From Pseudosulfitobacter pseudonitzschiae (GTDB lineage: Bacteria; Pseudomonadota; Alphaproteobacteria; Rhodobacterales; Rhodobacteraceae): a stretch of 64,000 nt of DNA. Positions 54,574 to 63,996 of the stretch are shown piece after piece. Each line of letters opens with the position of its first letter. Position 1 is the stretch's first letter. The notes under the pieces were generated by a model that saw only the letters and a list, made by a program, of their open reading frames with translations, was not told where the DNA came from and searched no databases. The stretch lies in assembly GCF_900129395.1 (NCBI RefSeq), contig NZ_FQVP01000001.1, forward strand, positions 186,001 to 250,000, read 5' to 3'. Made by a program: the position numbers and the translations under genes.

Positions 54574-56262
54574 ATGAGCACCTCAAAGCAGTCGATCTTT
54601 TCTCAGTCATACGGACAGGCGATTTCGGCCTGCCGTGACGGCTTTCGGGTGGTGCGGCAGCGCGGTCCTTCGCAGATACAATTCTGGTTTATCGCGCTGG
54701 TCATTGGCATTGGCGCAGGCTTTGCCGCCCTGTTTTTCCGCAAGGGCATCAACAGCTTGCAATCGTTTCTTTACGGAACGGATGATGTGCAGCATTTGCA
54801 CAGTTTTGCCCAGAGCCTGCCGTGGTACCTGATTTTGACGATCCCGATTGTGGGTGGGTTGGTGGTGGGGGTGATCCTGCACTTTTTCACCCGCGACGGG
54901 CGCGCGCGCAGCGTGGCCGAAGTGATCGAGGGTGCCGCAATGCGCGAAGGCCGCGTCGAGACGCGCGCGGGGCTGGCGTCGGCGCTGGCGTCTTTCATCA
55001 CGCTGTCGTCCGGCGGCTCGACAGGCCGCGAGGGGCCGGTGGTGCACCTGGCGGCCGTCATCTCGACCAAAGTGTGTCGGCTGATCAAGGCGGATGGTGT
55101 CACGGGGCGCGACCTGTTGGGCTGTGCGGTGGCGGCGGCTGTATCGGCCAGTTTCAACGCGCCGATCGCGGGGGCGCTGTTCGCGCTGGAAGTCGTATTG
55201 CGCCATTTTGCGGTGCACGCCTTTGCGCCCATCGTGATTGCATCCGTCGCGGGGACGGTGATCAATCGGCTGGAGTTCGGCGGCGTGACCGAGTTCCGGC
55301 TGGCCCAACCCGAGATGTTGCAGTTCTATGTGGAACTGCCTGCCTACCTGATGCTGGGGCTGGTCTGCGGGCTAGTGGCGGTGGTGCTGATGCGGGCCGT
55401 GTTCTGGGCCGACGATCTGGGCACGGTGGTGCAGACGCGCACCCATCTGCCGCGCTGGTTGCGGCCCGCGGTGGCGGGGGCGCTGCTGGGCGGTATCGCG
55501 ATCTTTTTCCCCCATATCATCGGTGTCGGCTACGAGACGACCTCGCTGGCGCTGACCGGCACGCTGGGGCTGCAACAGGTGATGATCTTTGCGGTGATAA
55601 AGGTGATTGCCGTAGCGATCACCATGGCCGGGCGCATGGGCGGCGGGGTGTTTTCGCCGTCGCTGATGGTGGGGGCGCTGACGGGGCTGGCCTTTGGCCT
55701 GATTGCCACGGGGGTATTTCCCGATGTGTCGGGGTCGGTCACGCTGTATGCGCTGGCGGGCATGGGCGCGGTGGCCGCCGCCGTGCTGGGCGCGCCCATA
55801 TCAACCACGTTGATCGTGTTCGAGCTGACAGGCGACTGGCAGACTGGGTTGGCCGTGATGGTGTCGGTGTCGCTGAGCACGGCATTGGCCAGCCGTCTGG
55901 TGCACCGCAGTTTCTTTTTGACCCAGCTAGAGCGGCGCGGCGTGCATCTGGCGGCGGGGCCGCAGGCCTATTTGCTGGCGATGTTCCGTGTGACAACAGT
56001 GATGCGCAAGCCGGACGATCCGCGTGCGGCGGATGACGACGCCTGTTGGGACATGATCCGCGAGGGCACCTATCTGGACGCCTCGGCCACGCTGGAAGCC
56101 GCGATGCCGGTGTTCGAGACTGCATCGGCTGCGTTCATTCCGGTGGTGGCATTGCGGGGCGAGGACCTGCCGCCCGAACTGTTGGGCGCATTGTTCCATG
56201 TGGATGCCTTGCGCGCCTACAACCGCGCGCTGGCGGCGACGGCGGCAGAAGAACACTCCTGA
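54574..56262 (+). CDS. ClC-family chloride channel/transporter
   Basis: 562 residues with about ten membrane helices. SSGGSTGREGPVVHLAAVIS contains the gating glutamate motif GREGP, NAPIAGALFALEVVLRHFAV the second conserved block, and GRMGGGVFSPSLMVGALTGL the GxFxP anion-binding motif. The position of the internal proton glutamate of exchange transporters (second E in IIEE of the E. coli protein) is Val here (ALEVV), which favours a channel-like, uncoupled mechanism. A partial CBS-like domain (about 475-555) forms the C-terminus. It is alone, 117 bases after recN. Confidence 0.88.
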   Translation: MSTSKQSIFSQSYGQAISACRDGFRVVRQRGPSQIQFWFIALVIGIGAGFAALFFRKGINSLQSFLYGTDDVQHLHSFAQSLPWYLILTIPIVGGLVVGVILHFFTRDGRARSVAEVIEGAAMREGRVETRAGLASALASFITLSSGGSTGREGPVVHLAAVISTKVCRLIKADGVTGRDLLGCAVAAAVSASFNAPIAGALFALEVVLRHFAVHAFAPIVIASVAGTVINRLEFGGVTEFRLAQPEMLQFYVELPAYLMLGLVCGLVAVVLMRAVFWADDLGTVVQTRTHLPRWLRPAVAGALLGGIAIFFPHIIGVGYETTSLALTGTLGLQQVMIFAVIKVIAVAITMAGRMGGGVFSPSLMVGALTGLAFGLIATGVFPDVSGSVTLYALAGMGAVAAAVLGAPISTTLIVFELTGDWQTGLAVMVSVSLSTALASRLVHRSFFLTQLERRGVHLAAGPQAYLLAMFRVTTVMRKPDDPRAADDDACWDMIREGTYLDASATLEAAMPVFETASAAFIPVVALRGEDLPPELLGALFHVDALRAYNRALAATAAEEHS

Positions 56263-56274
56263 CGCCGTGCGCGA

Positions 56275-56619
56275 TCAGATCTTTTCGACTGTGACGCCGT
56301 TGCCCGCGTAAAAGGCCAGATAGCCCTTGATCTCGGCCACTTCGGGTTTGGGGTCCTCATAGCTCCACGCGACGTTTTCCAGCGTGGTGGATTTGGTCAC
56401 CACCGAATAATAGCTGGCGTCGCCCTTGTGCGGGCAAAAGGTGGTCTTGTCAGTCTGGTCCAGAAATGCCGTGGCGATGTCGCCGCGCGGGAAATAGATC
56501 ACGAAGGGATAGTCGCCTTCGGTCAGCTCCAGCGCGTTTTCGCTTTCACCGATGACGGCACCACCGGCGCGCACGCTCCATTTGCCTGTGGCAGGGCGGA
56601 TTGTGATGTGATTGGCCAT
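56275..56619 (-). CDS. DUF427 domain protein
   Basis: 114 residues. HITIRPATGKWSVRAGGAVI, GDYPFVIYFPRGDIATAFLD and TFCPHKGDASYYSV are the blocks that define DUF427, a small soluble beta-barrel-like fold of unknown function. It converges with the ClC gene with only 12 bases between them. A good ribosome-binding site (GAGGAGG) precedes ATG at 56619. Confidence 0.88.
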   Translation of the reverse strand: MANHITIRPATGKWSVRAGGAVIGESENALELTEGDYPFVIYFPRGDIATAFLDQTDKTTFCPHKGDASYYSVVTKSTTLENVAWSYEDPKPEVAEIKGYLAFYAGNGVTVEKI

Positions 56620-56682
56620 GGGTTTTCCTCCTCGGAACGCTGAACGCAGTCTTTAGCAGCTTTGTAACAATCCTGCTATGGG

Positions 56683-58473
56683 TCAGATTGGTGCCGTCGC
56701 GTTCTTTAGCCAGATCAGCGCACCGGGGCTGACGCGAGGGCCGATTTTCTCAAGAACCTCAGCATGATAGGCGTTCAGCCAGTCGCGCGACGCTTTGTCC
56801 ATTTCGTCGGGCAGGATCAGGCGGCGGTCGATGGGCACAAAGGTCAGCGTGCGCCACGACAGCATCGCGCGGTGCGCGTCACCGTGCGCGGGCGCGGTTG
56901 CGGGTTCGACCACCAGCAGGTTCTCGATCCGGATGCCAAATGCGCCCTCGCGGTAGTATCCCGGTTCGTTCGACAGGATCATCCCCGGTTTCAGCGGCAC
57001 GTGGCTCGCACGGGACAGGCGTTGCGGGCCTTCGTGCACCGACAGGTACGCGCCGACGCCATGGCCCAGCCCGTGGTCAAAGTCCTGATGCGCGTACCAC
57101 AGGGGCGCGCGGCCGATGGCTTCGATGTCACGACCGGCAAGGCCCACGGGCCAGCGCAGGCGCGACACGGCGATCATGCCCATCAGAACGCGGGTAAAGG
57201 CGGCGCATTCGTCTGCGCCCGGTGTGCCGATGGCGATCGTGCGGGTGATGTCGGTGGTGCCGTCCAGGTACTGCCCGCCGCTGTCCAGGACCAGCAGGTG
57301 CCCGTCCTGAAGCGTCAGGTTCGTGTCTTCGGTCACATGGTAGTGGGCAATCGCACCGTTCGGGCCGGCACCTGCGATGGTGTCAAAGCTGATGTTCTGC
57401 AAGGCGTTGTCATTGCGCCGAAAAGCTTCGAGCCGGGTCGCGACCTGGATTTCGGTGACGGTGCCGGGGGCATGGGCATCCAGCCACGCCAGCAGTTCGA
57501 CAACGGCGGCCCCGTCGCGCAGGTGGGCGCTGGCGCTGCCTTCGATCTCGGCGGGGTTTTTGCAGGCCTTGGGCAGCGCGCACGGATCGTCACCCCATGT
57601 GCCGCTGTCGCCCATGGTGTCGGCCACGATAAAGGGGACCGAGGATTTCTCCATCCGCACGGGGCCGGTCAGCGAGGCAATCTCGGTCAGGAAGCTGTCG
57701 GGGTCATGGGTCGTAACCTCGGCACCCAGATGGTCGCGCACGTCGTCCAGCTTGGCGTCGGCCATGAACAGGTCGACCCGCGCATCGGCGTGCAGCACGG
57801 CGAACCCTTGGGCCACCGGATTGCAATGGATGTCGGCACCGCGGATGTTCAGCAGCCAGCACAGGCTGTCGGGCAGGGTGACGATGGCCGCGGTTTCCCC
57901 GGCGCGGGCCAGCTCAGTACCCAGGCGGGCGCGCTTGTCCGCGTGGCTTTCGCCTGCGAATTCCAGCGGATGCACCTTGGCCGGTGCCATCGCGGGGCCG
58001 GGCTGGTCATCCCATATGGCGTCGACCATGTTGTCGGTGGGTTTCAGGGTGATGCCGGTGCCCGCCAGCGCCTGCGTCAGTTGTTCGATCTGCCCTGCGG
58101 TGTGCAGCCACGGGTCAAAGCCGATGACACCGCCCGATGGCATCTGGTCAATCAGCCAGTCGGCCAGTCCGGTCTCGGGCCAGGGGACGGGGGTATAGAC
58201 ATCGGCCACCTGCGTCTTGATCTGGGTGCGATAGCGCCCGTCGATGAACACGCCCGCCACATCCGGCAGCACGGCGCAGAAACCGGCCGAACCGGTGAAC
58301 CCCGTCAGCCAGACCAGCCGGTCGTCGCGCGGGGCGACGTATTCGCCCTGATGCGCGTCGGCGCGGGGGATCAGGAAACCACTCAGCCCCTGTGCGTCCA
58401 GTTCGGCACGCAGGGCTTGCAGACGAGGGGGGCCTTGCTCGGGGCGTGCGGTCACGTCGAACGACTGGTACAT
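56683..58473 (-). CDS. Xaa-Pro aminopeptidase (aminopeptidase P family, M24B)
   Basis: 596 residues: two creatinase-type N-terminal domains (RADAHQGEYVAPRDDRLVWL with TGFTGSAGFC at 42-66) and a C-terminal pita-bread peptidase domain. Its metal ligands are in LVLDSGGQYLDGTTDITRTI (two Asp), HGLGHGVGAYLSVHEGP (His), LSNEPGYYREG (Glu) and GIRIENLLVV (Glu). It removes the N-terminal residue from peptides with proline second; cytoplasmic. The next gene (cobT) lies upstream on the same strand. Confidence 0.92.
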   Translation of the reverse strand: MYQSFDVTARPEQGPPRLQALRAELDAQGLSGFLIPRADAHQGEYVAPRDDRLVWLTGFTGSAGFCAVLPDVAGVFIDGRYRTQIKTQVADVYTPVPWPETGLADWLIDQMPSGGVIGFDPWLHTAGQIEQLTQALAGTGITLKPTDNMVDAIWDDQPGPAMAPAKVHPLEFAGESHADKRARLGTELARAGETAAIVTLPDSLCWLLNIRGADIHCNPVAQGFAVLHADARVDLFMADAKLDDVRDHLGAEVTTHDPDSFLTEIASLTGPVRMEKSSVPFIVADTMGDSGTWGDDPCALPKACKNPAEIEGSASAHLRDGAAVVELLAWLDAHAPGTVTEIQVATRLEAFRRNDNALQNISFDTIAGAGPNGAIAHYHVTEDTNLTLQDGHLLVLDSGGQYLDGTTDITRTIAIGTPGADECAAFTRVLMGMIAVSRLRWPVGLAGRDIEAIGRAPLWYAHQDFDHGLGHGVGAYLSVHEGPQRLSRASHVPLKPGMILSNEPGYYREGAFGIRIENLLVVEPATAPAHGDAHRAMLSWRTLTFVPIDRRLILPDEMDKASRDWLNAYHAEVLEKIGPRVSPGALIWLKNATAPI

Positions 58474-58529
58474 GGGCCTGTCTCCTCTTGCTGGTTCTCG
58501 GTATGTGCGCCACCCGGGGGGCGCAGATC

Positions 58530-60407
58530 TTATCTGCCGTTGCGCATGCCCATGACGCGGGCGCGTGCACGCGGGTCGCTGTCGAACAGCGCCGCCAGTT
58601 GCTCGGTCATTGCGCCGGCCAATTGGTCCACGTCCGTGATGGTCACCGCCCGGTCGTAATAGCGGGTCACGTCGTGGCCGATGCCGATGGCCAACAGTTC
58701 CACCGCGCGGCGTTTTTCGATCATGGCGATCACGTCACGCAGGTGTTTTTCCAGATAGTTGGCGGGGTTGACGCTCAGCGTGCTGTCATCCACCGGCGCG
58801 CCGTCGGAAATCACCATCAGGATCTTGCGCGCCTCGGACCGGTTCACCATGCGGCGGTGCGCCCATTCCAGCGCCTCGCCGTCGATGTTTTCCTTCAACA
58901 GGCCTTCTTTCATCATCAGGCCCAGGTTGGGGCGCGCGCGACGCCACGGGGCATCGGCGGATTTGTAGATGATATGGCGCAGGTCGTTCAGGCGACCCGG
59001 TGTTTGCGGGCGGCCATCGTTCAGCCATGCCTCGCGGGCCTGTCCGCCTTTCCACGCGCGGGTGGTAAAGCCCAGGATCTCGACCTTGACGTTGCAGCGT
59101 TCCAGCGTGCGGGCCAGCACATCGGCGCAGATCGCGGCGATGCTGATCGGGCGGCCCCGCATCGAGCCGGAGTTGTCCAAAAGCAGCGTCACACAGGTAT
59201 CGCGGAATTCGGTGTCTTTCTCGACCTTGAAGCTCAGCGGTGTGGTCGGGTTCGCCACGATCCGCGCCAGACGGCCTGCGTCCAGCGTGCCCTCTTCCAG
59301 ATCGAACTCCCAACTGCGGTTTTGCTGCGCTTGCAGACGGCGCTGCAACTTGTTGGCCAGACGGCTGACCGCGCCCTTGAGCGGTTCAAGCTGCTGGTCC
59401 AGATAGGCGCGCAGCCGTTCCAGTTCGACCGGTTCGGCCAGCTCGTCGGCGCTGATCTCCTCGTCGTGGGTCGCCAGATAGACCTTGTAATCAGGATCGG
59501 CGTCGCTGACAGGCTGCGGGGCAGGCGGTTCCAGCGGCGCTTCGCCGTCGGGCATCTCGGCCTCTTCGCCCATCTCCTGATCGGCCATCTCGTCCATCGA
59601 GACCTGGGCTTGCGACGCGTCCTGCTGTTCTTCCTGCGACTGCTCGGGCGAGCCTTCGGCCTCTTCGCCGTCGTCCTCGTCGTTGCCGGTGCTGTCGGGG
59701 TCCTGTTCTTCTTCCGCGCCTTCTTCGGCCTGGTCTTCCTGATCCTCGTCCACCTGGTCGGGGTCGTCGCCGATCTGGTCGCCGTAACCCAGATCCTTGA
59801 TGATCTGACGCGAGAAGCGGGCAAAATCGGCCTGATCGCTCAGGGTCTTGTCCAGGTTGTCCAGCGTCACGCCGGCCTGTTCCTCGATAAAGCCGCGCCA
59901 CATTTCCATGGCGTTCTTGGCGCCCGCAGGCAATTCGCGGCCCGTGGCCAGATGACGGATCAGATAGCCCGCCGCGGTGGCCAGCGGCACGTCCGAGGCC
60001 TGTTTGACCTGATCGTATCCCTTGCGCGCCGCCTCGTTGGCGATCTTGGCGTCGATATTGCCGGCGGTGCCGGGCATGTCGCGCGCGCCCATCGCTTCGC
60101 AGCGGGCGGTTTCCATCGCCTCGTACAACTCGCGCGCCACCTCGCCCGAGGGCAGGTATTTCGAATGGGTTTGCCCGTTGTGATAGCGCCGGTGCAGCGC
60201 CAGCGCGTCGGCGGTGCCACGGGCCAGCAGAACCTCCTGGCGGGTCATGCGGCGGGTCACCTGCGGCAGGCGCATCGCATCGCCCGACAGCCCCGAAGGG
60301 TCGGCGGAATAGCTGACGTTCAGGTCGGGGTCATTGGCCATGACCTTGGTCGCTTCACCAAGCGCCTTTTTGAACGCGTCTGCGGGGTTGTCGGTGGGTT
60401 TGCTCAT
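58530..60407 (-). CDS. cobT: Cobaltochelatase subunit CobT
   Basis: 625 residues. The N-terminal domain is followed by a very acidic low-complexity stretch (about 208-275: [20 protein letters not shown] and similar) and a C-terminal VWA domain with [20 protein letters not shown] (MIDAS motif) and [13 protein letters not shown]. CobT and the AAA+ subunit CobS form the chaperone-like complex that drives cobalt insertion by CobN in aerobic cobalamin synthesis. It follows a small secreted protein gene with an ATGA overlap. Confidence 0.95.
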   Translation of the reverse strand: MSKPTDNPADAFKKALGEATKVMANDPDLNVSYSADPSGLSGDAMRLPQVTRRMTRQEVLLARGTADALALHRRYHNGQTHSKYLPSGEVARELYEAMETARCEAMGARDMPGTAGNIDAKIANEAARKGYDQVKQASDVPLATAAGYLIRHLATGRELPAGAKNAMEMWRGFIEEQAGVTLDNLDKTLSDQADFARFSRQIIKDLGYGDQIGDDPDQVDEDQEDQAEEGAEEEQDPDSTGNDEDDGEEAEGSPEQSQEEQQDASQAQVSMDEMADQEMGEEAEMPDGEAPLEPPAPQPVSDADPDYKVYLATHDEEISADELAEPVELERLRAYLDQQLEPLKGAVSRLANKLQRRLQAQQNRSWEFDLEEGTLDAGRLARIVANPTTPLSFKVEKDTEFRDTCVTLLLDNSGSMRGRPISIAAICADVLARTLERCNVKVEILGFTTRAWKGGQAREAWLNDGRPQTPGRLNDLRHIIYKSADAPWRRARPNLGLMMKEGLLKENIDGEALEWAHRRMVNRSEARKILMVISDGAPVDDSTLSVNPANYLEKHLRDVIAMIEKRRAVELLAIGIGHDVTRYYDRAVTITDVDQLAGAMTEQLAALFDSDPRARARVMGMRNGR

Positions 60408-60796
60408 GACAGCTTTCGGGTCTCGGGGTGGTCCTTGGCGAAACTCTTGCAGGTTTCGCCGAGGGCTTCAAACACATCCGCGCTTTGCCGGTCGCGGCCA
60501 AAGATCATCGCCTCGACCATGGTTTCCATCAGCGGACGCTGGTCCGCGATATAGGCGTCGATCCGGTCACGGGGCGATGTGCCAAGGCGCAGGGCAACGG
60601 CGCGGAATGCAGCGGCGCGGGTGGCGTCTGTTGGGTCAACCTTCAGATACAGCGACCGCGCCGCATAGTCGGAATAGCCCAGCCAAAAGGCCGCGCATTG
60701 GGCGGCGGGGTAGATGGACAGATCGCGGTCAGCCTGGGCGGCGCCGACGCCGAGCACGCCAAGGGCGGCTGCGGTTGTCAGCGCCTTCAGGCTCAC
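60404..60796 (-). CDS. Small exported hypothetical protein between cobS and cobT
   Basis: 130 residues. Residues 1-22 ([20 protein letters not shown]) form a signal peptide cleaved after AQA. The mature part ([20 protein letters not shown], then [37 protein letters not shown]) has two cysteines and looks helical. No family is recognised. It is coupled to both neighbours by four-base overlaps, which is odd for a periplasmic protein inside a cytosolic chelatase operon. Confidence 0.7.
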   Translation of the reverse strand: MSLKALTTAAALGVLGVGAAQADRDLSIYPAAQCAAFWLGYSDYAARSLYLKVDPTDATRAAAFRAVALRLGTSPRDRIDAYIADQRPLMETMVEAMIFGRDRQSADVFEALGETCKSFAKDHPETRKLS

Positions 60797-61779
60797 CCCA
60801 GGCTCACGCTGGCCGCCGATTCCGGCAGTTCCTCGTCGAACAGGCGCTGATAGAACTCGGCCACCGTCTGGCGCTCAAGCTCGTCGCATTTGTTCAGGAA
60901 CGACAGGCGGAAGGCATAGCCCACGTTGCGGAAGATCTCGGCGTTCTGGGCCCAAGCGATGACGGTACGCGGGCTCATCACGGTGGACAGGTCGCCGTTC
61001 ATGAAGGCGGTGCGCGTCAGGTCGGCCACGGTCACCATCTGTTTGACGATCTTGCGGCCTTTTTCGCTGTTGTAATGCGGGTTCTTCGACAGGACGATCG
61101 CGGTTTCCGCGTCGATCGACAGATAGTTCAGCGTGGCCACCAGCGACCAGCGGTCCATCTGACCCTGGTTGATCTGCTGGGTGCCGTGGTACAGGCCCGT
61201 GGTGTCGCCCAGACCAACGGTGTTGGCTGTCGCAAAGATGCGGAAATAGCGGTGGGGGTGGATCACCTTGTTCTGGTCCAGCAGCGTCAGCTTGCCGTCC
61301 ACTTCCAGCACACGCTGGATCACGAACATCACGTCGGCGCGGCCCGCGTCATATTCGTCGAACACGATGGCCGTGGGGTTGCGCAACGCCCAAGGCAGGA
61401 TGCCTTCCTGGAAATCGGTAACCTGTTTGCCGTCTTTCAGCTTGATCGCGTCCTTGCCGATCAGGTCGATCCGGCTGATGTGGCTGTCCAGGTTGACGCG
61501 CACGGCGGGCCAGTTCAGGCGGGCGGCGACCTGTTCGATGTGGGTCGATTTGCCCGTACCGTGATAGCCCTGGATCATCACGCGACGGTTGTGGGTGAAC
61601 CCGGCCAGAATGGCCAGCGTGGTGTCGGCGTCGAATTTATAAGTGCTGTCGACATCGGGCACGCGGTCCGAATTGTCGGCAAAGCCTTTGACCACCATGT
61701 CAGTGTCGATGCCAAAGACCTCGCGCACGGAAATCTCTTCGGTGGGTTTTGCGTTAATATCCAGGTCACCGTCGGCCAT
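60793..61779 (-). CDS. cobS: Cobaltochelatase subunit CobS
   Basis: 328 residues from the second of two adjacent ATG codons (61779), which is better spaced from AAGGACAG. AAA+ motifs are [20 protein letters not shown] (Walker A at 71-78), [20 protein letters not shown] (Walker B) and [20 protein letters not shown] (sensor 1). CobS works with CobT and CobN to insert cobalt into hydrogenobyrinic acid diamide. First gene of the cobS-hyp-cobT unit. Confidence 0.95.
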   Translation of the reverse strand: MADGDLDINAKPTEEISVREVFGIDTDMVVKGFADNSDRVPDVDSTYKFDADTTLAILAGFTHNRRVMIQGYHGTGKSTHIEQVAARLNWPAVRVNLDSHISRIDLIGKDAIKLKDGKQVTDFQEGILPWALRNPTAIVFDEYDAGRADVMFVIQRVLEVDGKLTLLDQNKVIHPHRYFRIFATANTVGLGDTTGLYHGTQQINQGQMDRWSLVATLNYLSIDAETAIVLSKNPHYNSEKGRKIVKQMVTVADLTRTAFMNGDLSTVMSPRTVIAWAQNAEIFRNVGYAFRLSFLNKCDELERQTVAEFYQRLFDEELPESAASVSLG

Positions 61780-61972
61780 CATCTGTCCTTGTCTTTGGTA
61801 TCTCGCGCCGTTGCGCACCCGGCAGTTGGTGCAACATATCGAAAGGAAGGGCAAGGGGGGCAGGCATCGCAGCTTCGCGAAAGCATGGGACGTGGCGTCG
61901 CTTAGCGCGTCGTTTGGTCAAATCAAATGCGGGGCGCTGAAATCATCGTGATCGGATCAACGAACATTTTTT

Positions 61973-62000
61973 GAAACTACTACGCATCGGCGTCCGTATC
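61973..62000 (+). promoter_or_regulatory. Possible ECF-sigma-type promoter of the fasciclin gene
   Basis: GAAAC (61973-61977) and CGTATC (61995-62000) are separated by 17 bases, the AAC/CGT layout of ECF-sigma promoters. It lies 54 bases before the fasciclin start. Weak evidence. Confidence 0.25.
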
Positions 62001-62053
62001 TCTGGTCACATACGGCATGACGCCGATGACTGAATTGAACCTGGGAGATCACT

Positions 62054-62617
62054 ATGTTTTCGACAAAGAAACTTGCCACAACCGCTCTGGTCCTGAGCCT
62101 GTCGGGCTTTGGCTTCGCCGCTTCGGCGATGGACAACCCGATGGTTGGCGGCGCCGCCATGTACGCAGACAAGAACATCGTGGAAAACGCTGTGAACTCG
62201 GCAGACCACACAACGCTGGTGGCTGCTGTCCAAGCGGCCGGTCTGGTTGAAACACTGTCGGGCGAAGGTCCCTTTACCGTGTTCGCCCCCACCAACGAAG
62301 CGTTTGATGCGCTGCCCGAGGGCACTGTCGAAACTCTGCTGAAGCCTGAAAACAAGGACATGCTGACCAAGATCCTGACGTGCCACGTGGTTGCCGCCGA
62401 CGCGATGTCGGATGCGATTGCCGGTATGATCGCGGATGATGGCGGCGAACATGACGTGCCGACCGTTGGCGGTTGCACACTCAAAGCCAAGATGGCCGGT
62501 GACAACATCACCCTGACAGACGAGCGCGGCCAGGTTGCAACCGTGACCATCGCCGACGTGAAACAGTCGAACGGCGTGATCCACGTGATCGACACCGTTC
62601 TGCTGCCTGCGGAATAA
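62054..62617 (+). CDS. Secreted fasciclin (FAS1) domain protein
   Basis: 187 residues. A signal peptide (residues 1-25, ending AASA before MDNPM) is followed by a FAS1 domain: NIVENAVNSADHTTLVAAVQ, TVFAPTNEAFDALPEGTVE (H1 block), then LTKILTCHVVAADAMSD and NGVIHVIDTVLLP (H2 block). Bacterial single-FAS1 proteins are secreted or surface proteins of unclear role, often stress-induced. Preceded by GGGAG. A strong bidirectional terminator follows. Confidence 0.93.
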   Translation: MFSTKKLATTALVLSLSGFGFAASAMDNPMVGGAAMYADKNIVENAVNSADHTTLVAAVQAAGLVETLSGEGPFTVFAPTNEAFDALPEGTVETLLKPENKDMLTKILTCHVVAADAMSDAIAGMIADDGGEHDVPTVGGCTLKAKMAGDNITLTDERGQVATVTIADVKQSNGVIHVIDTVLLPAE

Positions 62618-62662
62618 GCACAGCGCGCGGACGCTGGCCTTTTCCGCCAGCCCAAAACGACA

Positions 62663-62690
62663 AACGCCCCGCTTTTGCGGGGCGTTTTGC
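62663..62690. terminator. Bidirectional terminator between fasciclin and J-domain genes
   Basis: AAACGCCCCGC (62663-62673) pairs with GCGGGGCGTTT (62678-62688) around TTTT, with T-rich flanks in both directions. It serves the two convergent genes. Confidence 0.88.
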
Positions 62691-62709
62691 GTTTCGGGGC
62701 TGGTGGCCT

Positions 62710-63336
62710 TCAGTCCTTGAAGTTCTTGCTGGCCTTGATCTGGTCCCAGGCCCACATGACCTCTTGAAGCTGCTCTTCCTGCGAGCGGTCGCCGCCGTTC
62801 ATGTCCGGGTGCAACACCTTGATCAGCGCCTTGTATGCCTTGCGCACCTCGGCCTTGGTCCAGCTGTCCTTGGCTTCCAGGATCTCCACGGCACGGCGTT
62901 CGGTGGGGGGCAGTTTCTTGCCCGCGCCGCCGGCCTTGCCGGGGTTCTGCGTGGCGTTGGCGCCCAGCACCTGATGCGGGTCCTCGATACCCAGCCGCGC
63001 CCAGGCCCGCGCCTCGGGGTCGCCCATTGGCTTGGTCGCGCGTTCCCAGACCTTGTCCTTGGACATCTGCGCGTTCAACTCGGCCTCGGTCGTGCCGTCG
63101 AAGAAGTTCCATTTCAGGTTATATTCGCGCACGTGCTGCTGGCAGAACCAGAAATAATCGTCCAGCACATCCGGCGCCTTGGGCGCGCGGTACTTGCCGG
63201 GTTCGTCACAGCCGTCATGGTCGCAAATGCGGGTTGAGGTTTCGGATGCCCCCGACATCCCGCGGCGTCCGCGCGGGTTCTTTTTCTTGGCGGAGGAGAC
63301 GGACATATCGAAACCGAAGGGATCAGACTTGGACAT
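62710..63336 (-). CDS. J-domain (DnaJ-like) protein with zinc-ribbon-like N-terminus
   Basis: 208 residues. The J domain is at the C-terminus (about 150-205) with the essential HPD at 176-178 (LIKVLHPDMNGG). The N-terminal half contains C38, C43, C65 and H68 in ICDHDGCDEPGKYRAP and YFWFCQQHVREYN, a likely zinc site. It should stimulate an Hsp70 ATPase; clients unknown. This J-domain gene is divergent from bolA, a common arrangement in alphaproteobacteria. Confidence 0.9.
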   Translation of the reverse strand: MSKSDPFGFDMSVSSAKKKNPRGRRGMSGASETSTRICDHDGCDEPGKYRAPKAPDVLDDYFWFCQQHVREYNLKWNFFDGTTEAELNAQMSKDKVWERATKPMGDPEARAWARLGIEDPHQVLGANATQNPGKAGGAGKKLPPTERRAVEILEAKDSWTKAEVRKAYKALIKVLHPDMNGGDRSQEEQLQEVMWAWDQIKASKNFKD

Positions 63337-63423
63337 TTGGACAACCTTATCGACTCTGGGCGGTTACTTTAGGATATTGGGGCGGAGATAGAAGGGGGCG
63401 CAGTTAAAAAAGTGAGCAAATTA

Positions 63424-63681
63424 ATGCGAGTGGCAGACGAGATTGCGGAAAAGTTGAACGATGCCTTTTCTCCGCGCGAGTTGGACGTTGTGGACGACAG
63501 TGCGTCCCATGCAGGTCATGCAAATGCCCCCGAGGCGGGGCAAAGCCATTTCAATGTGCGCATCCGGGCGGATGCCTTTGCGGGTCAAAGCCGGATTGCC
63601 CGTCACCGTGCGGTGCATTCGGCCATCGGGGCCGAACTGATCGGTCGTATTCACGCGTTGGCAATCGACGCCGACGCGTGA
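63424..63681 (+). CDS. bolA: BolA family protein
   Basis: 85 residues from ATG at 63424 (MRVADEIAEKLNDAFSPREL), chosen because it matches the family N-terminus; a GTG at 63412 would add four residues. HAGHANAPEAGQSHFNVRIR and RIARHRAVHSAIGAELIGRI are the conserved blocks, with the conserved His that helps bind Fe-S clusters with monothiol glutaredoxins. It is probably involved in iron-sulfur handling. Confidence 0.92.
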   Translation: MRVADEIAEKLNDAFSPRELDVVDDSASHAGHANAPEAGQSHFNVRIRADAFAGQSRIARHRAVHSAIGAELIGRIHALAIDADA

Positions 63682-63996
63682 TCACTTGTCGTTCCGCGTC
63701 ACACCCTTGAGGCGGCTGCGGTTGCTGGCAAGGTTTTGCAGCGAATTGGTCATGCCCGAAACTTCGGACGTGTCCTCGACCCCGTTGTCGGACAGCATAT
63801 GCGTCGCCCCGGCGCGCGGTGTCTTCTGTTCGTCCGGGTCGACGTCGGCATCGGTGTCCAGATGCGGCGCATCTGCTGTCGTCGTGGTGTCTTCGGGCTG
63901 CGCCTGAGGTTTCGGTTCTGCTTCGACCTTTGGTGCTGTCGCAACAAGGGGGGCCGCCTTTACCGGCGGCGTCGTGGCTGCGGGTGAGTCGGACAC
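63682..63996 (-). CDS. Hypothetical protein, possibly cut at its 5' end by the window edge
   Basis: At least 104 residues; the frame stays open to the right edge, with a GTG at 63996 as the last visible start. The sequence is low complexity and acidic (AAPLVATAPKVEAEPKPQAQ, then DTDADVDPDEQ) with a basic C-terminus (SNRSRLKGVTRNDK), which looks like a disordered tail. No family is recognised. It converges with bolA with adjacent stops. Confidence 0.45.
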   Translation of the reverse strand: MSDSPAATTPPVKAAPLVATAPKVEAEPKPQAQPEDTTTTADAPHLDTDADVDPDEQKTPRAGATHMLSDNGVEDTSEVSGMTNSLQNLASNRSRLKGVTRNDK

